From: Golubevia sp. BC0850
Taxonomy: Eukaryota > Basidiomycota > Exobasidiomycetes > Golubeviales > Golubeviaceae
Reading direction: 5' to 3'
Assembly: GCA_012976225.1 (NCBI GenBank)
Contig: JAAVVG010000025.1
Span: 284,003 to 348,002, forward strand
DNA: 64,000 nucleotides
Part shown: piece by piece, positions 24,771 through 36,274 of the stretch
Numbering within the stretch: position 1 is the stretch's first letter
Layout of the letters: each line of letters begins with the position of its first letter
Made by a program: the position numbers and the translations under genes
The notes under the pieces: model-generated
What the model was told of the DNA's origin: nothing
The model's database searches: none
Seen by the model: the letters and a program-made list of their open reading frames with translations, nothing else

Positions 24771-24858
24771 TTCGACCTCACCCTGAAAGGCCAGAGATTC
24801 AATTGATTGAAGAGGAATCCGCTTTCTCTCTTCTCAGCTCAAAGACCCATCTTTGCTC
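24741..24858. repeat. Split inverted repeat at the dehydrogenase relic
   Basis: Positions 24755-24767 and 24777-24789 form a perfect 13-bp stem with a 9-nt loop. Positions 24741-24758 are the exact reverse complement of 24841-24858 (18 bp). The right copy is thus the left one inverted, split by about 51 bp. It duplicates the start of the dehydrogenase frame (LKDPSLL) in the opposite direction. Confidence 0.85.
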
Positions 24859-25442
24859 ACCTTGAGAGTTTTTTTTGCCATCTTTAACCACTCCAATAGG
24901 CATAGACATCTTGAAACTAGGAGAGAAAGGTAAAGAAGTATCTCTTCTTGAGTTGGTAGCGAGCCCCTTGTGACCCCTACTTCAAACACCGCTGGGTCTC
25001 TATCATCAGCAATCATTCGAGACGATGGCTGCTTGATAACAAATTCTAAGCTGAGCATTGGATTGTCAGAGAAAGGGCCGGAGGATTGAAGACAGCTGAC
25101 TTAAAGAGAAGATCCGACTCTGGTGGCGTCGGGTGGGAAACCTCGAAAGTTGACATCTACCCATGCTTTCTCAAGTTTCTACACCATTTAAAAGCATTTA
25201 CTTTCGAGAGGTCGAATCAAGAACGAGCTCGACAGACAGAAATCCAGCATATGAAAAAGAACGCGATCACAGAGCAGCGCTTGCCACGCCTTGAGACAGA
25301 AGTGTGTGATAAGAGCCGATGCATTGAGCGAACGATGAATATAACAACATGCACAACTTGAAAAATACAGACTGAAAAGCAAAAGTTGCTGATCAGTAGA
25401 GCTTTGAAACGTCTCTATTCTCGAAACTCCCAAGTTTTTCTC

Positions 25443-28400
25443 TTACGTCTCGCCCCACTTCCTAGCTTCTTCACCCTCTTCCATCACTTTAACTTTCTCC
25501 TTCAAATACTTCAAAGTTCTCTTCATTCTATTATCCAATTTGAAGGAATGCCAACCTCCTTGATTGAAGTTGACTCTCTGTCCAAACTGTTTCTGTTCTT
25601 CAGCCAACTCTTCTTCCTCCCCAACAGCTCCATCAAATTCTTCCTTGGGTCCAAATCCTTTTCCAAATTCTCCAATTTCTAAGTCTTCCATGACGGATCC
25701 AAGTCCCTCCTCTTCTTCCACTGCATTTTCCTCTTCCAAAACCACTCCTTCTCTCCATTTTCCAGCCTCTCTTTTCCTCCCGAATTTCATCTCCACTCTC
25801 TCCCATTGCTTCAGAACCCAAATTGCATTGTCTCCGCTAGCTCTTCTCAAAGCTGTGAGAAGATGAAACATTTGCTGTGGAGTAGGAGCTTTTGAAAAAC
25901 TTTTCAATTTCCAAAGTAGAGTTGTTCTTGATTGAGTTGAAAAAGGTAAGGTTGAAGAGAAATTCTGGAAAGGACTTTCTTGATTTTGAGTGGATTGAGA
26001 AATTGAGATCTCAGTCTTCGAGGTTGAAGCCTTAGAAACCATTCTGATCCTTTCAATCTCTGTCAAAGCTTCTGTTAAAACAGGAGATGAACCCTCTTGA
26101 GAAGCTAAAGTGTGTAAGGAAAGATAACCTTCTTGATCCTCTTTGATTCGTTCCGCAGAAGAAGCAGGATTTTCTTCTTCAAAAACGACAGAGCTTTTTC
26201 TTCTTTCAACTTCCTCGTCTCTTAATACTTCCAGAAATAAATCTCTCCAATCTAAAGGACTAAATTGTGCTGTTGGTTTCAAATTTAAAAAACCTTCGAA
26301 CAAAGTTGAAAGTGATCCCACTCTCCAAGGATTCATAGACTGACCTATTTCTCGAGGTGTTAATTCTTCAGCTTGGCTTTGCTCTCCTCCTACCATCAAC
26401 TTCCATTCACTTTCACCAATTACATCTTCATTCAGAGAAACCAATCTTGAAGGTACTGAAATTCTAGCAAATCCTCTAAAGAAAGAATCATAAATCGAAA
26501 TGTTTGGAGTGTAAGTTTTCCCAGATTCTTTCAAAATCGAGTCCACCTTGTTTGAATTTTGCTTGAAGATTGCTAGATCCCCTTGGCTATAATCTGAAGT
26601 TGAAGTAGTACTAGAAGGAAAAGAAAGTGAAATAGAAAGAGGAACATCAAAACACATTTCAGTTTCAATCATATCTTTCAAGACGTCCAAAGATTTAGGT
26701 AAGTCTCCTTTAAATGAGAAGATTGAGATTAGAGTGGAGTAAGTGACATTATCAGGTCTCAAATCATACGGTAGTTTCTTGAATCCCAATAAGCTCTCCA
26801 TCGGAGAAGCTTCGGCGTTTTGATCCCAATCTGGAGGAGACCAATTTGGATCTCGAAAGAAAGGATTGGAAGGGTTTGTAGGTTCGACCTGTTCTTGCAT
26901 TTGCTCCTGGTTTCTTCCTCCACCGGGAATCTCAAATTCTTCTCTTTCTTTCCTCAATCTTCTCATTTCGAATTCTAATTCGTTTCCTCTGAGTTCTCGG
27001 TAGCAGCTCCAAATTGCTCTCCATCTCTTTCTATTCCCGACTTCTAAGATTTCGTTAGTCCTGGAAGTCGAGATTCTAGCAGAGAACCAAAGTACCATGT
27101 TGAGATTAGCGACTTCAAGTCGTTGCTTGCTGCAGAGAACTTGAAGGATTTTCTTGAGACTTGACCAAGACAATGAGTAGTACGAAAGGTTGAGTAAAGA
27201 GCTGATTGACTGGTTTGAGATGTTCGAAGAGATTTGATGGGATGAACTTCTTGAGTTTGAGATTTCAGGTATACTCATTAGATGTTTGAAGAGATTACTA
27301 AACAAAACTTGAGGCAGAGGAATAATCCTCTTATCGTTTGTCGGATTCTTGAAAAGTCCTCCATTCTCTGAGCGCTTGACGACCTCCATAATTTCTGTAA
27401 GATCATCCTTCCCCCTACTCATCTTCTGAGGAAAGTTCTCTTCTTTGTCTTCCTCGGCTCTCTCGAATTCTTGATGTAAATAATCAACCAATTCCATCAC
27501 AGCTTCTTTGCCTTTCCAAATCGTTTCCTCCAGCTCTTGAAAACGTAACTTTCTCTTTTCAAAGTTCTCTTGAGATTCTCTCCTAGAGTTCAAGATTGCT
27601 TTCTCCTTGATTCCTTGAGGAGTTAAAAGGTCGAATTGTTCTTCTCTATCACTACGACTTGGTTCCTTAGGTCCGGAAGGATTGACAGGACTAGTCTTAT
27701 ATCGAAGACTTCTTGAAATAACCGAAAGTAATTGATCGACAACCTTCCTCTCATTCTGTAACTCTATCTCCAGTAACTTCTGTTCTTCAGATGAAATTTC
27801 CATCTGGACTTCGACTTGCTTCTCCTTTTCCCTCCATAAATCATCTTGACTTTTTTCAAAAAAACCAACCTCTCTACTACCATCTGCAAGGCTTCTTTCA
27901 ATCTCTTCCATTTTCTCTCTTCTCCTGAATTCTTTTTGCCTTAACTCTAGAACTCTCATCTTACTCATTTCAATTTCACCTACATCTTCCAAAGTCTTCC
28001 TCTCTTCTCTCAATTCCATAACTTTGGAAATAGCTTCTAGAACCTGCCCCTCCCCAACTTTCCTAACACAATTCGCTATACTGTTAATAAGGAATGATTG
28101 AGTCTTATATCCCAGAAGTATCTCATTCCAAAGAAACAAACTCCTTTTCAACTCCTCCTTCTCTTTCTCTATCGAAGAATCGAGACAACTTCTCAAAGAA
28201 TCCCTAGCATCCCTACCAAACCTCATCAAAGTCATCAATCTCTTGAGATTCATTTTAAGCCTCGGAGATCTCAACCCAGTAATTGAATAAAGAACCTTAG
28301 AGAAAAGTTTCGGAGAGATTAAAGAATGAGTTTCCATCGCTAGATTCCGTTCTTTTGGATTTGCTCTTTGAAGTTGAAAAGTCCAAGTTTGGAAATCCAT

Positions 28401-29551
28401 TAGATTTGTAAAGTCTTCATAGATGAGATCTGTTTCGAAAGTGTTGATAGAATGCCGAAGATTTGATAGAGCTTCATCATGTTCTGAGATGATCTGAGTT
28501 TGAAGGGAAGGTTTCGAAGGTTTGGGAGAAGGTAGCGATGAGAGTGTGACTTGCTCTTCGAGGGTATCGATTGGCGTTTGAGGTTTTCGTAATATAGATA
28601 TTGTCTCGTCCCTGGAAGTGAAAGAGGAAGTAAATCGTGGTCAGATTGGATGAGGAGGAAGTTGGTACTCAAGAGGTTCGAGAGCACCACCAGAGCTCAG
28701 AGAACCCCAAGGCAACCTCGAGCTTCCTTGAGCTCAGAAATTCATCTAATCTGAGTCTCATCAGCATGTGGTCCCGGAAGAATGCCTCTAGTCGTACATT
28801 TTCTGCTCTGTCTCCTCTGACAATCTTCTCTCTGTCCGAATCTCACTGCTGTGAGCTCTTCTATTTCTAAAAGAACAACCTCATAGAGAGTCCCTGCACG
28901 GCTCAGACCTTACTTCTCAAAACAGAATGCGATCAAATGCTCTCTCTGAGATACTCACAAGAAGCTTTGCAGCTGTGTCGGCGGATCCTTCTCATTTTGG
29001 GAAGTAGATGACCCTTCAGTGATATCCCTCCTACTGCCAACTCCTCTTGACCCTACATCATCATTCTCATCTCCCACAGATCTGCCTGTAGTTTGAGATG
29101 GAGCTGAAATGGACGAATCTGGATAAGTTGAGCTGCCAGAAGATTCAGCTTGACCTTGAATCTGTCTTTCCTTTCCTTTTCCTTTGCAAGTATCCTCTCC
29201 TCTCCTTTCAGAAGATTGTTCCTGCACATTTGAATGATGGTTTAATTGAATGACATAATTTGAACTTGATGCAGAAGTTGAAGTAGAGAAGGAAGATTTT
29301 GTATTGAGTTGATGTTGTGAGTCTCTCCAAATGAAATGAGCTAGAATTCTAGGTTGAGGTTGATTTGAAGTTGAAGGCGAAAGGAAAGAGTAGGAGAAAG
29401 TTGCTTTGGTTGTGAATCTCTTTGCATTTCTTGAAATCGAAATGCAGGAAGAGATGCTCATAAAGCGAGAGAGGAGAGCCAGCAAGGCAAGGTTGCGAGG
29501 GGAAGGAAGAAGATCCTCGAGAGAGATGGAGCTGCAAGATCGAGGCTCCAA
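25443..29551 (-). CDS. Large PPR-type, probably mitochondrial protein
   Basis: A 1253-residue protein in two exons (29551-28959 and 28611-25443; 347-nt intron). The clearest domain cue is a pentatricopeptide repeat, LRPDNVTYSTLISIFSFKGD followed by LPKSLDVLKDMIE, at about residue 750. PPR proteins bind organellar RNA. The first 60 residues are rich in Ser, Arg and hydrophobic residues with few acids (SRFMSISSCISISRNAKRF), which fits a mitochondrial presequence. The rest is helical and charged, with long Glu/Lys/Arg coiled-coil-like runs. I see only one strong PPR motif, so other repeats must be divergent. Role in mitochondrial RNA metabolism is inferred. Yeast Aep/Pet-type or Rmd9-like factors are alternatives. 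Confidence 0.7.
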
Positions 29552-29648
29552 TCAGACGTAAGGCCAATTACTCTTATGAATCCCATTACTTAAAAGACGA
29601 AGAGATAAGCTAGTATAAAAATTAGAATGGAAACAAAAAATTGAGAGA

Positions 29649-30282
29649 TCAAACCAGAGCTCCAAGTAGTTCATCCATGAAATAAACGATAGCACAAAGA
29701 ACCAGGAAAGAAGCGATTAGAACTGGCATTGCGGATCCAACTCCTCTTGGACCTTTGCGACCTGCATTAGTATCGTCACTTTGGGTTGGAGGCTGAGCAG
29801 AAGAGGAGGTATTGGATGGAAGCGATTGAGTGCTGCTCGAACTTGAAGTCGGCCAAGAGCTACTGCTACTCTCTACTGGAGTCAGATTTCCAGTAGAAGA
29901 AGTTGAAGATTGAGTTGAAGGTGAATCTTCATTTGGTTTTGTAACGGTGGAAGTTGGAATTGCACAACCTGGAGGAGCTGTTAAACCACCTTGAGTTTGT
30001 AGAATTGAAAAGATTAGGCATGAATCACTTGGAGATGAATCAGAGATTCCACCTCCTGTACCAGTCGTGGCTGCTATGGTTGGAATGCTTGCAGATTCTC
30101 CCGCTGAGAAGTATGGAGCTGAGAACTGATAGGAGTGAAGGAGAGAGAGAGAGATGAGTGAAAAATAAAGAATGACGAGGAATTGGGCGGGTTGAATTGA
30201 GGATGGCCTTACTCACCTGAGCATTGATTGAGATCAAGATGGTTAGTAAGAGAAGGATGAATGAGTAAAGGCGCTGAATCAT
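29649..30282 (-). CDS. Small Ser/Thr-rich secreted or membrane protein
   Basis: A 180-residue protein in two exons (30282-30217 and 30125-29649). It starts with a signal peptide (MIQRLYSFILLLLTILISINA) and a short conserved-looking ectodomain with two cysteines (SPSDSCLIF, APPGCAIP). A Ser/Thr/Pro-rich stalk follows. It ends with a hydrophobic segment (MPVLIASFLVLCAIVYFM) and a short tail LDELLGALV-like, so it is either single-pass or GPI-processed at the plasma membrane or wall. The second exon has no ATG of its own, so single-exon searches miss it. Function unknown. It is divergent from the phosphatase gene, with 147 bp between starts. Confidence 0.65.
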
Positions 30283-30429
30283 GTTGATTGACTGAGGTAA
30301 AGGTTGATGAATAAAGTTGAGAGCTCGAAGAGTGATGCAGGCTGCTGCAGCGATATTGCGGCAGAGATGACGGAACAGCTCTCCGTCCTTCACCTTCCCC
30401 ACCAATCATCTACATACTTCTACTTAACG

Positions 30430-31359
30430 ATGGCTCGAGACAAGGGATATCGATCTGATAATTCAGATGAAGAAGGAGAAGCTTTGATGTAAGTACACTG
30501 CTGCCCATTCCACCCAGCAGTAGAGTAACACTGACACTGACCCACCTCCATCATTCTCTATCTCTATCACCCAGCCTTCATCAATTCGAAGTAGATTCCC
30601 GAGGTAGACCATTCATTTCAACGATCCCATCATCACATGATCAAGAATCAGAAATCAAAGAAGATCAAGATGATTCAGAGGCAGGTGATTTAGAATCTGG
30701 TTTCTTCGAACGACCATCTCGATCCTCCAATAAAACAGGTTCAATAGTTTCAGCATCAAATCTACCTTCAGATGATCCATCAAGAGATAAATCAGGTAGA
30801 CCAGATTGGTTAATCTCAACAATCCAGAAAACTTCGAAATTCAAACACATCAGACTTTTCATTTGTTTCGGTTTGTTGATTTTAGCTGGGTTGGGTATTT
30901 ATTTGGGTTTAGGTCCAGAAGGTAAAGATGGAACTAACTCTGGTAAAGGTCATACTTTTAATGTTGATGGTGATATTTGGAACGATGAAGATGGATTGTT
31001 ACCTTATCAGTTTCCTACTAAGATTGGTTATCCTGGTGTATTTTCTACTGGAAGTCCACCCAATTTGGCAGAGGAAGAGAGTTTGAAAGCTACTCCTACT
31101 AGAGGTTCTGCTCCATATGAAACTAGATTGCCTCAGATGAAGGGCTTCAATCCTTTGTGAGTGCAGAAAGGAGAGGGAGGGAGCACGAGAGGAGCTCGAA
31201 AGGTCAGGAGGCAGGGGCTGGGTGTATTCTCTTGCAGCTGATGGATTGATAGGAAATGTTGGATATCAATTGACAGATCTGAGAGTTATGACGACGAGCC
31301 TTGGGAAGGGAGCAGAAGTTTTAGAACTCCGTGATCCAACCTCAAAACCCAAACCTCTA

Positions 31360-31393
<34 letters not shown>

Positions 31394-32921
31394 GAACACA
31401 TGGGACCACTATCTCCATACTTCTCTTCTCCAGGGTTCGGAATTGATGACTCTCAGCAAATTCCACTTCCATCTTCCTGTTCTCTATCTCAAGTCCACAT
31501 TCTCCATCGTCACGGATCTCGATACCCAACAACTGGTTCTCCAGCCGAACTAGTCAAACAATTCATCTCCTCCAAATCCTCTTACTCATTCTCAGGACCC
31601 TTATCATTCCTCAACACCTACTCCTATCGTCTAGGATCAGAACTCCTAACTCCAATTGGAAGATCTCAACTCTATTCTTCCGGAGTTCACTCTTCAATGT
31701 TGTACGAGAAGTTAATTAGAAAGGATATAGCGGAACATGGTAGACTATTCGTTAGAACTGGTAGCCAGCAGAGAATTGTAGATTCAGCAATCAGTTGGTT
31801 ACAAGGCTTCTTTGGAATGGAATATTGGCAAAATCAAACTAAGTTGGAAGTTCAGATTGAGGAGAATAGGTTCAATACTACTTTGGCACCGAACTTCGCT
31901 TGTCCGAATTCTGGGAAGGAAGGATATGAACCTGGTGGAAAGATTTCTACTGAGTGGGTTAATCAGTATTTGAAGGAAGCAGTCGTTAGACTTCAGCCTT
32001 ATTCTCAAGGGAAAGAATTGGTGAGTACAAAGATCTGCTTGGTTCTGGCTTGCTTCGATTGCTGACATCTATCCTCTCTACGCCTCTGATCTCTGACCTC
32101 AGACTCCAGACATTCTCTTTGGGTGAGTGGACTTTGTCTGCCCTCTCGTGTTTCAAAATTTCAATTCCTAACCTTGTCCTTCCACTCACTCCTCACAGAA
32201 TGCAACAAGTATGCAGTTACGACACAGTAGCCTTTGGACATTCCTCCTTTTGCGGCCTCTTTCTTCCAGAAGAATGGTTAGGTTACGAATACGCTTGGGA
32301 TCTCAAATTCCATGGATCTTACGGAAATAGTAGTCCTGTTGGAGCTGCTATGGGAGTAGGTTGGGTCAATGAATTCATTTCAAGATTAACTCAAACTAAA
32401 TGGAATCCTCAAACTCAAACTTCGGAGAATTCTACTTTCAATTCTAATGATAGAACTTTCCCAGTCAACAGAGGATTTTACGTTGATTTCACTCATGATA
32501 GTTCAATTGCGAGTGTTCTAGCAGCTTTACATTTACCAGATTTCGAAAAGAGCTTAGATCCTAAATCGGTGGATTTGGAGAGGAAATATAAGACTAGTCA
32601 TATTGTTCCTTTTGCTGCTAGGATGACTGGTGAGTATCTTTCTGAAGTGGAAGAGGCTGGGGATTAGTCGCTGATCTTTTCCTTGTTCTACCAACAGCCG
32701 AAGTCCTTTCTTGTCCTTCCAGCCTTTCGAGGTCGTCTCTTTCTCCCTCCGCAAGAGATGAGACGAAATACCTACGACTCATCTTGAACGATGCGATCCT
32801 TCCGTTAGCTCAACTTTCACTTTGTGAAGCTAGACCAGATGGACTTTGCTCACTGGATCGCTTCTTGGAATCTCAGAAGGATAGGATGAAGAACGCTCAT
32901 TGGGATAGGTGCAACGTGTAA
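30430..32921 (+). CDS. Membrane-anchored histidine acid phosphatase (phytase-like)
   Basis: Branch-2 histidine phosphatase that cleaves phosphomonoesters at acid pH; relatives include phytases and multiple inositol polyphosphate phosphatases. Six exons (30430-30488, 30575-31156, 31393-32020, 32103-32122, 32199-32629, 32698-32921) give 647 residues in phase; exon 4 is only 20 nt. The catalytic RHGSRYP is at residues 253-259 (nucleophile His254), and the proton-donor HD pair is at 529-530 (DFTHDSS). Several cysteines suit disulfides. Unlike secreted phytases it lacks a cleavable signal peptide. Residues 1-111 are acidic and polar, then a membrane helix (about 112-133: LFICFGLLILAGLGIYLGL) places the enzyme domain in the lumen or outside as a type II protein. 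Vacuolar or wall location is possible. Confidence 0.9.
31366..31392 (+). repeat. CT microsatellite at a 3' splice site
   Basis: An uninterrupted run of CT dinucleotides forms the whole polypyrimidine tract before the AG that starts exon 3 of the phosphatase. Length variation here could alter splicing efficiency. Confidence 0.7.
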
Positions 32922-33371
32922 GGAGTCAAAGCTCGGACTCATTGTAGATAAATTCGTTTTCATTTTCATCCTTCTTTCATCATACTGTCTACTGTAATTT
33001 CATTTGGCTGCGAAGAATCTTGCCGAGAAACATCGAACTACAGATTTGAAGAAGAGGAGAGAGAGAGCGAGGGAGAAAGGCAAAACAAGGGAGAGAGGAC
33101 GGAAGATTTTTAGGATTGCTGCTTCGAGGTGTTTTTCGGAACTGGCATGGCAACTGCAACAGATTCCAGAAAATCAGCATCACACCATGCGATTTCATCG
33201 TCGGGAGAGTGGCGTTGTTCTTTGCTGTGCTACCCGGGAAGGTGAAGCAGCGGTACAGAATTGAAATTGACTTTGAATTTGGGAAACTTTGGATTTATAG
33301 AGACATGATGACAATTGTTATAATGGAAACCAGAAACACTATTTACGATCTTATGACAGAAGAGAAGTGCT

Positions 33372-33899
33372 TTAGTTCTTAGCCTTCTCCTTGTTGAGCT
33401 CAGCGGAGGCTTCAGACTTGGATTCGTCCATCTTGTCACCGGCGGCGTCGACCGCAGCAGAGGCACGGTTTCCTAGAGAAGCATCAGTGTTTCCCTTAGC
33501 GACCTGAGAGAGGAGAAAGGGGAGATGGAGGAGGGAAAGGTCAGCTGCTGAGCGAGGTGATGTGGATGGTGAAGGTGAAGAGGGGATCTCCCCCATGCTT
33601 ATCATTCATCATCTAGTTCATCTCATTCGGATCATTCATTCAATACCTGACCTTATCCGACCAGCGACCTCATCCAGTTCCAACAGACCCATCCACTCTG
33701 CCTCTACTCACTTCCTTGTTTCCTTCCTTCGAGGCGGCGGAGGTCAATTCGTTGACCTTGTCTCCAACGAAGTTAGCGGCATCTGAGGAAGAGGAAGAGA
33801 CAAGGAGAGAAAGGTATGATGGTTAGTAAGTTGGACGAAGGAGAAAGCATTGATCGAGACGGTAACGAGGCAGAATCACGCACCAGTAACTGTTTGCAT
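33372..33899 (-). CDS. Grg1/Ccg-1-like small stress protein, copy B
   Basis: Paralogue of the gene at 21486-22303, on the opposite strand. Exons 33899-33884, 33782-33712 and 33503-33372 are 16, 71 and 132 nt, the same as copy A, again giving 72 residues. Differences are few (for example SAASKEGNKE and GNRASAAVDAAGDKMDESKSE). The introns have diverged in length and sequence, and intron 1 uses GTGCGT instead of GTGAGT. Conserved exon structure shows an old duplication with protein-level selection. A CRE-like site lies upstream near 34018-34025; no TATA box as clear as that of copy A is visible. Confidence 0.85.
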
Positions 33900-34885
33900 T
33901 TTGATAGAGTGTTTGGAGGTTGTTGTTGTTGTTGTTTTGGTTTGGATTTGAGGTACGATTGTCTTGGGTGGGAAAGAAGAAAGGGAAAGAGAAGAAAATT
34001 CCTTCACTCCTATTTTCAGACGTCAGACATCGAATGACGACTGAGTAGGTCCGTGCTGAGGTCCTACAGGTTGGGCCGGAGTCGTTGGACTCAATTTAAC
34101 TCCTTCAGTAATTTTTTGAAGACAAACATAAATTGCCCGCTGGCATAACATGGGATTAATTTGTATGCTCGTTTCACTGGCAACAATCATCGCCTGGGTT
34201 CGAAAGGCATCGCCAGGTTCGATTCATCATCCCTGAACCGCTTTGAGAATCTGAACAGTCAAGCATGAGTCGCGAGAATAATGCTTCAACACTTCGAAAT
34301 GTTGATATGTTTTCTTTGTAACTGAATCTGGAAGGAGCTTGGGGAAGGACGGCAAAAGTGTACTCGTTGAGGGACGTCAAAGGGAAACTTGTCAACTTTT
34401 TCTTTTTCTCTTCTTTTCCTTTCTTCTCTTGAATTACACTGTTTTTGAGATTTTTCATGCCCTGGAAGCTCTGTTATTCCGAGCTTTGTACGGGAGTTTC
34501 AGGACGTCTGCTGGCGGGTCGAGATGAAGATGGCACTGTCAGTAAGAGTAACTATCGAAGAGTGAATTACAATCATAGCTCCAGCCAAAACGACCAGACC
34601 AATACAGTGGCAGTTTTAAAACTGTTCCAGCGGAGTGAAGTTAGGTAAAGTATCCCTGGGAAGGATCTGGAACTATCGCTGACCTTTGACTGAAAGCATC
34701 CTGGAATCTCGCCAGCCGTCATCGATCTCAAATCGCAGAAAGAGATAGAAGAAAGATGAATGAATTTAAAAGTCTATGTATGTAGGGAATGTAGACGGTT
34801 ACTAGTGAGTGGTGCAGATATCAAGGGAGTGAGAAGTCGAAGCAAGGCTATGGTGGATTAGAGAAAGACGAATGAAACCAGAGTT
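33900..34885. other. Intergenic region between Grg1 copy B and the secreted repeat protein
   Basis: Holds the upstream region of Grg1 copy B and the 3' side of the secreted repeat protein. Only short frames without recognisable domains occur. Confidence 0.5.
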
Positions 34886-36274
34886 TTAGTTGGATGGGAG
34901 AGCTGGGAGGTTGAGATTTAATCCAAGACCAGCAGTCAAACCGTAGACGACACGTAGTAGAGGGTCAACTAGAGTAGAAAGACCGGGGGCTAGGGCTGCG
35001 AGAAGACCTTCGACTCCGGAAACCAAAGCGGCGAGTCCTGGAGTTAGAAGATCAACGAGATCTTGAACAGTTCCAAGTTCCAAATTCTCAGTGAGGTGAC
35101 GAACGAGAGGCTGAGCAGTCTTGAGAGTCTTGTTTAGATCCTTGATCAACTCAGTGACGGCTGGGACGAGTAGAGCTTGTCTTTTCATGTTGGAGGCATC
35201 CTTGTTGATCTGCTGGAACTTGGTGGCAGCGGATTGCATGGAGGCAGAGAGATCCTTGAAGATTGGCTTGAGCTGTGGAACGAGGTAGAGAATAGCAAAT
35301 GTTAGCATGATGCTGAACGTAAAAGGCGACAAAGCCAAAAAAGAACTCACGTCGTCGACGGTGACAGTGTTGACGTCGAGCTTCTCGAGCTTAGCCATGG
35401 AAGACTCGATCTCGGAGTCAGCTTCGTTGGCGGCGGAGGCAGCTTGGCTCTTGGATGAAGCTTCGGCTCTCTTGTCGGTGGATGGAAGAGCTGGAAGGTT
35501 TAGGTTGAGTCCAAGTGCCTTGGTCAATCCTTCGACGACGACCAAAAGAGGGTCAACTGAAGGAATGGGAGAGGCGAAAGAGGGTCAGGACGCTGTTGAG
35601 ACAAGCTGAGACGGAAGGAGAAGTGAGAAGAACACCCACCGATGGTGGCTAGACCTGGAGCTAAGTCGATCAAAAGACCTTCTACTCCACTGACCAAGGT
35701 GGCAAGTCCTGGAGTTAGGAGATCAACTAGATCTTGAACAGTTCCAAGCTCTAGGTTCTCGGTGAGGTGGCGAACAAGAGGTTGAGCTGTCTTCAAGGTC
35801 TTGTTGAGGTCCTTGACCAGCTGGTTAACAGCGCCATCAAGATCTTGTCTCTTGGAAGAAGAGGCGTTCTTGTACTCTTGGTGAAGCTTCTTGAGCTGGG
35901 AACCAGCTTGTTGCATCTTTGAATTAAGATCTTGGAAGATTGGCTTGACCTGCGGACAAAGGGAGGGAAAGGAGAGTGACGAGTTCGATCAGCACTTGGG
36001 AGAAAACAAGGGGTCAAGAGGTCGAAAGTGAACTGTGACGACGGGTACTCACATCTGAGATTTGGACAGTCTTAGAGTCTAGCTTGGAGAGCTTCTCGTT
36101 ATCGGCTAGGATGCTCTTGGAAGCAGATGAAGCAACAGAGTTGACTTGAGATTTGATGTCGCTCGAGGAAGCACGGATGGAGAGTTCTGGCTGGATTTGT
36201 TGAGATCCAATGGCGGCAGCGTTCGCCGAGGCGATAGCAGCAACAGCAAGGATGATAGCGCGAGAGAATTGCAT
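34886..36274 (-). CDS. Secreted protein with an internal duplication
   Basis: A 374-residue protein in four exons (36274-36053, 35949-35640, 35556-35351, 35272-34886). The start MQFSRAIILAVAAIASANA is a signal peptide. Two copies of a unit of about 125 residues follow. Each begins KPIF(Q/K)DL, includes a Lys/Gln-rich helix, then a run of about 37 identical residues containing LKTAQPLVRHLTENLELG, then LTPGLA, SGVEGLL and VDPLL. The end of each is a short LGLNLNLPALPS motif. The linker is Ala/Ser-rich. An amphipathic, Leu-rich helical character suggests surface or lipid interaction. I do not recognise the family. An intron sits at the same place before each KPIF, so the duplication included it. 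Confidence 0.8.

Noticed and set aside
24834-25058. 74-codon minus-strand frame next to the dehydrogenase relic
   Set aside because: No similarity to the dehydrogenase in any frame beyond the inverted repeat; treated as noise.
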